Source of the DNA: Veillonella atypica KON
GTDB taxonomy: Bacteria > Bacillota > Negativicutes > Veillonellales > Veillonellaceae
NCBI RefSeq assembly: GCF_002959915.1
Contig: NZ_PPDE01000010.1
Coordinates: forward strand, 1-64,000
Length of the DNA stretch: 64,000 bases
Reading direction: 5' to 3'
In this document: positions 61,486 through 64,000 of the stretch, one piece after another
Layout of the letters: each line of letters begins with the position of its first letter
Numbering within the stretch: the first letter of the stretch is position 1
Made by a program: the position numbers and the translations under genes
Notes under the pieces: model-generated
Seen by the model: the letters and a program-made list of their open reading frames with translations, nothing else
What the model was told of the DNA's origin: nothing
The model's database searches: none

Positions 61486-62376
61486 TTATACTCTACGATA
61501 ATCACTCGGTGTCATACCGACAAAGTCCTTAAAGGTACTTGTAAATTTACTACCGTTTTCATAACCTACGGCATTGGCAATTTGTAAGATGGATTCATCC
61601 GTTTCATGTAGTAAACGTTTTGCTTCATTAAGACGGCACTCTTTGATGAATTGATGAATTGTCACACCATATACGCCCTTAAAGCAACGTTTTAAGGTTG
61701 ATGCAGGAACATCAAAATCACGGGATAGATCATCAATGGTTATACGTTTGACGAAATTCTTAGACAAATATTTACCTACTGCTTTTACAATGTCTACCTG
61801 TTGCTTTCGGTAGCTACCTCGTTTTTCATGGGATTCTGTAGAGATTACAGACAATAATAAAAATATTTCTACAATCTTTAGTTTAAAATAATGAGCTCTA
61901 ATGGGATCTGGCACATTATATAAACTGGAAAAAATTTGGCGAACCGACTCTGTTTCCTCCATCATCATACCAAAGTCTGTATTTTCACAAAATCGATTGG
62001 CTATGGCAGTCAAATCAATTGGTGTATCAGCTACCAAGGTATCTAATACATGCTGTGCTCGTACTACATCTACTAATAGAACAATTCCCTTAAACGATTT
62101 TGTAGGGAAGTAATTTTCATGTTGATAATCGGCCCGGATATGCCATCCTAACGACATATCTCCTGGTCCCATATACAAGTATTCTCCAGATGCAAACTTG
62201 CATTCAATACGTCCCTCTTCACAATGATTAATTGCGAAGGTCTTTGTATGAGATTTGGCGAAAAATTGAATCGTTTCACGCTTTACATCAAGGAATAGCA
62301 AATCAATACCGTCAAATACGGTATGTCTAGCCATGCATACTCCCGATTGTAATTCCATATGAGCATGTGGATTCAT
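61486..62376 (-). CDS. AraC-family regulator of the iron/heme module
   Basis: The 296-residue protein has a C-terminal pair of helix-turn-helix motifs: ITIDDLSRDFDVPASTLKRCFKGVYG and ESILQIANAVGYENGSKFTSTFKDFVGMTPSDYRRV. The N-terminal half (GEYLYMGPGDMSLG) is an effector-binding domain of the PchR type used by siderophore and heme regulators. The start at 62376 has a weak ribosome binding site. A second ATG at 62334 has GGGAG upstream, so a shorter protein is possible. It lies upstream of the receptor on the same strand. Confidence 0.88.
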   Translation of the reverse strand: MNPHAHMELQSGVCMARHTVFDGIDLLFLDVKRETIQFFAKSHTKTFAINHCEEGRIECKFASGEYLYMGPGDMSLGWHIRADYQHENYFPTKSFKGIVLLVDVVRAQHVLDTLVADTPIDLTAIANRFCENTDFGMMMEETESVRQIFSSLYNVPDPIRAHYFKLKIVEIFLLLSVISTESHEKRGSYRKQQVDIVKAVGKYLSKNFVKRITIDDLSRDFDVPASTLKRCFKGVYGVTIHQFIKECRLNEAKRLLHETDESILQIANAVGYENGSKFTSTFKDFVGMTPSDYRRV

Positions 62377-62530
62377 AGTATCACCATATATATAAATATT
62401 ATAAACAATACATTAATAGTAAGCATTTTGAGATTAATTGTCAAATTCAATTTTGTAATAATTCATGTGATTTTTATTAAAATACAAGTAATATATTCAT
62501 TTACTCTATATAATGGAATCCTCTAATACG

Positions 62531-62571
62531 AAAAAAGTCCCTCGTATTAAAGTATTCTCTAATACGAGGGA
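62531..62571 (-). terminator. Terminator after the DUF454 gene
   Basis: TCCCTCGTATTA (62538-62549) pairs perfectly with TAATACGAGGGA (62560-62571). Six U follow on the minus strand. Confidence 0.8.
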
Positions 62572-62587
62572 TCTAGTATATAGCTAG

Positions 62588-62983
62588 CTATTTTTTTGTT
62601 TTAACTACAAATAATAATGCTATAACATGAGCAATCCATACGACTGCCATGATGATAAGGGCTATAGGAATATTCCTAGAAAAATAAGCACCTATTAGCA
62701 TAATTGTAGTTACAGAAGCTAAAATGGACAACTTTGCCCGCAACGTCAATGCTTTATCACGTTCATACGCACCAACTGTCTTTTTATATAATTGGGACTC
62801 CAAAAACATTCTATGAAAGCGTTCAGATCCACGAGCTAAACAAAATAAAGTAAGCACATAAAAAGGAACTGTTGGCAATATTGGTAATACGATACCTGCT
62901 GTACCAAGGCAAAAGCTTATAGCGCCAATGGTCAAGAATATATATCGAATTATTATATTACTATGTTGCTCAGTTGTTTTCAT
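62588..62983 (-). CDS. DUF454 (YbaN-type) small membrane protein
   Basis: The 131-residue protein has four hydrophobic segments and the family pattern FLTIGAISFCLGTAGIVLPILPTVPFYVLTLFCLARGSERFHRMFLESQLYK. Its function is unknown. The ATG overlaps the stop of the upstream PTS-like gene (TAATG), so they are translationally coupled. Confidence 0.85.
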   Translation of the reverse strand: MKTTEQHSNIIIRYIFLTIGAISFCLGTAGIVLPILPTVPFYVLTLFCLARGSERFHRMFLESQLYKKTVGAYERDKALTLRAKLSILASVTTIMLIGAYFSRNIPIALIIMAVVWIAHVIALLFVVKTKK

Positions 62984-64000
62984 TACTCCTCTTCTACGTA
63001 ATTAATAACTTTCCCTTTTGTTTTAATGAAGTTAGGAATAATAAGAACAAGGGCTGCAATAACAACAACGCCATAAATACCAGCCATGCCAATCCATTCG
63101 AAGGCATTACCTAATACGAGGCCCATTACAGCAAAGTCTGCATCACCAAATGTTGTGTTTTGGAAACCTAATTGGCCAAGAACTGGCAATGCTAGTGCTG
63201 GCAAGAATGTGATAGCCAAACCATTAAGGAATGCGCCTACAGCTGCACCACGGCGACCACCGGTAGCATTACCATAGATACCTGCTGTTGCACCGCAGAA
63301 GAAGTGAGGTACAAGGCCAGGAATGATGAGTACGCCACCTACAGCACCTAGAATAAGCATACCGATGATACCGCCGATAAAGGAGCTAATAAAGCCTAAT
63401 ACAACGGCTGTTGGCGCATAGGTAAAGAATACGGCACAGTCTACCGCTGGAATTGCATTAGGAATGATTTTTGTAGCGATACCTTGGAATGCTGGAATCA
63501 AATCACCCAAGATCATACGAACGCCAGAATATACGATAGCTACGCCTACGGCAAAGTTCATAGCGCTCATAACAGCAAATAAGTATGGACTCATAGAGCC
63601 GGATAGAGTTGCTACGAATTCAGAGCCCGCGGCAATAGCGGCAATCAAATAAAATACGATCATAGTCAAGGCAGTAGATAATGTGGAGTCACGTAAGAAG
63701 CCCCATTTTTCAGGAATTTCAATATCTTCTGTGCTTTCCTCTGCCTTACCTACGTATTTTGCTACCCATGCAGATAGATAGTAACCTAAACTACCAAAGT
63801 GGCCCAATGCGATTTCATCGCCATCGGTAACTTTAGAAGTATAGCTTTGACCGATAGCTGGAGAAATAGCGGACCAAGCGCCCATTAAGAAGCCACCTAC
63901 AAGAATCAATTCAATACCGGATAAACCTGCAGTACCAAGCACGGCAGACATTAAGCAAGCCATAAATAAACTGTGGTGACCTGTAAGGAATACATACTTA
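62983..64000 (-). CDS. ulaA: PTS ascorbate-type EIIC component (UlaA family), 5' part outside window
   Basis: The frame is open from the window edge (KYVFLTGHHSLFMACLMSAVLG) to a stop at 62983. An ATG at 63963 exists, but the conserved GHH segment lies upstream of it, so the true start is beyond the edge. The protein is very hydrophobic with about eight membrane segments visible. LGHFGSLGYYLSAWVAKYVG, AVDCAVFFTYAPTAVVLGFISSF and HFFCGATAGIYGNATGGRRGA match UlaA-type permeases, which import L-ascorbate with phosphorylation by partner EIIA/EIIB proteins. Those partners are not in the window. Confidence 0.82.
   Translation of the reverse strand, partial: KYVFLTGHHSLFMACLMSAVLGTAGLSGIELILVGGFLMGAWSAISPAIGQSYTSKVTDGDEIALGHFGSLGYYLSAWVAKYVGKAEESTEDIEIPEKWGFLRDSTLSTALTMIVFYLIAAIAAGSEFVATLSGSMSPYLFAVMSAMNFAVGVAIVYSGVRMILGDLIPAFQGIATKIIPNAIPAVDCAVFFTYAPTAVVLGFISSFIGGIIGMLILGAVGGVLIIPGLVPHFFCGATAGIYGNATGGRRGAAVGAFLNGLAITFLPALALPVLGQLGFQNTTFGDADFAVMGLVLGNAFEWIGMAGIYGVVVIAALVLIIPNFIKTKGKVINYVEEE

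Overview
The window looks like a chromosomal segment of a diderm Firmicute of the class Negativicutes, most probably Veillonella. It is AT-rich, its biosynthetic and regulatory genes are Firmicute-like (KtrAB-type potassium uptake, YlbF, MurB, TypA), and it also encodes outer-membrane machinery: an autotransporter, a TonB-dependent receptor, and ExbB/ExbD/TonB. Genus placement is inferred from gene content and protein character, not from a database search.

Region by region: 1-310 is the edge of an IS21-like element. 577-13450 is a complete type III-A (Csm) CRISPR-Cas locus: a 25-repeat array, a nine-gene minus-strand operon (cas10-csm2-csm3-csm4-csm5-cas6-csm6-cas1-cas2), and a second array of 13 repeats with a decayed end. 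The arrays share the same 35-bp repeat and related leaders lying on their right sides, so both are transcribed leftward. cas1 is interrupted by one in-frame TAA. 13616-22125 holds a DcuC-type dicarboxylate carrier, two M20 amidohydrolases and the arginine genes argF-argC-argB-argD. 22391-25528 has a beta-carbonic anhydrase and ilvB-ilvN. 25701-34267 mixes small housekeeping genes (glutaredoxin-like, ECF S component, YgbA-like, methyltransferase, LemA, tRNA-Arg(CCG), low-molecular-weight phosphatase, flavoprotein) with defence-like genes (AlbA_2 ATP-binding protein, DUF262/DUF1524 protein). 34520-44230 holds an autotransporter, a DUF4198 protein, typA, a QueG-like protein, murB-ylbF-trmL, moaC and a UPF0173 hydrolase.

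44231-45214 is a gene-free stretch packed with tandem and inverted repeats. It lies at the 3' end of a three-gene operon (repeat protein, MoxR-type ATPase, VWA protein; 45212-48794) that resembles chaperone/conflict MoxR-VWA modules. 48908-51957 encodes potassium uptake and a PfkB kinase. 52158-62376 is an iron/heme module: AraC-type regulator, a very large TonB-dependent receptor with a second C-terminal barrel-like half, ExbB, ExbD, TonB, flavodoxin, and a HutW/ChuW-type radical SAM protein. These would act together in heme import and anaerobic heme breakdown. The window ends in a DUF454 gene and a truncated ascorbate-PTS-like IIC gene.

The observations most worth following up are: the cas1 nonsense codon; the block switch of the crRNA-tag base across array 1, with spacers that read as mRNA-sense and include gene starts; a conserved GC-rich core nested inside unrelated terminator arms at several gene ends; the tandem-repeat field downstream of the VWA gene; the two-barrel TonB receptor; and two leaders in which an intrinsic terminator sits just before the ribosome binding site.
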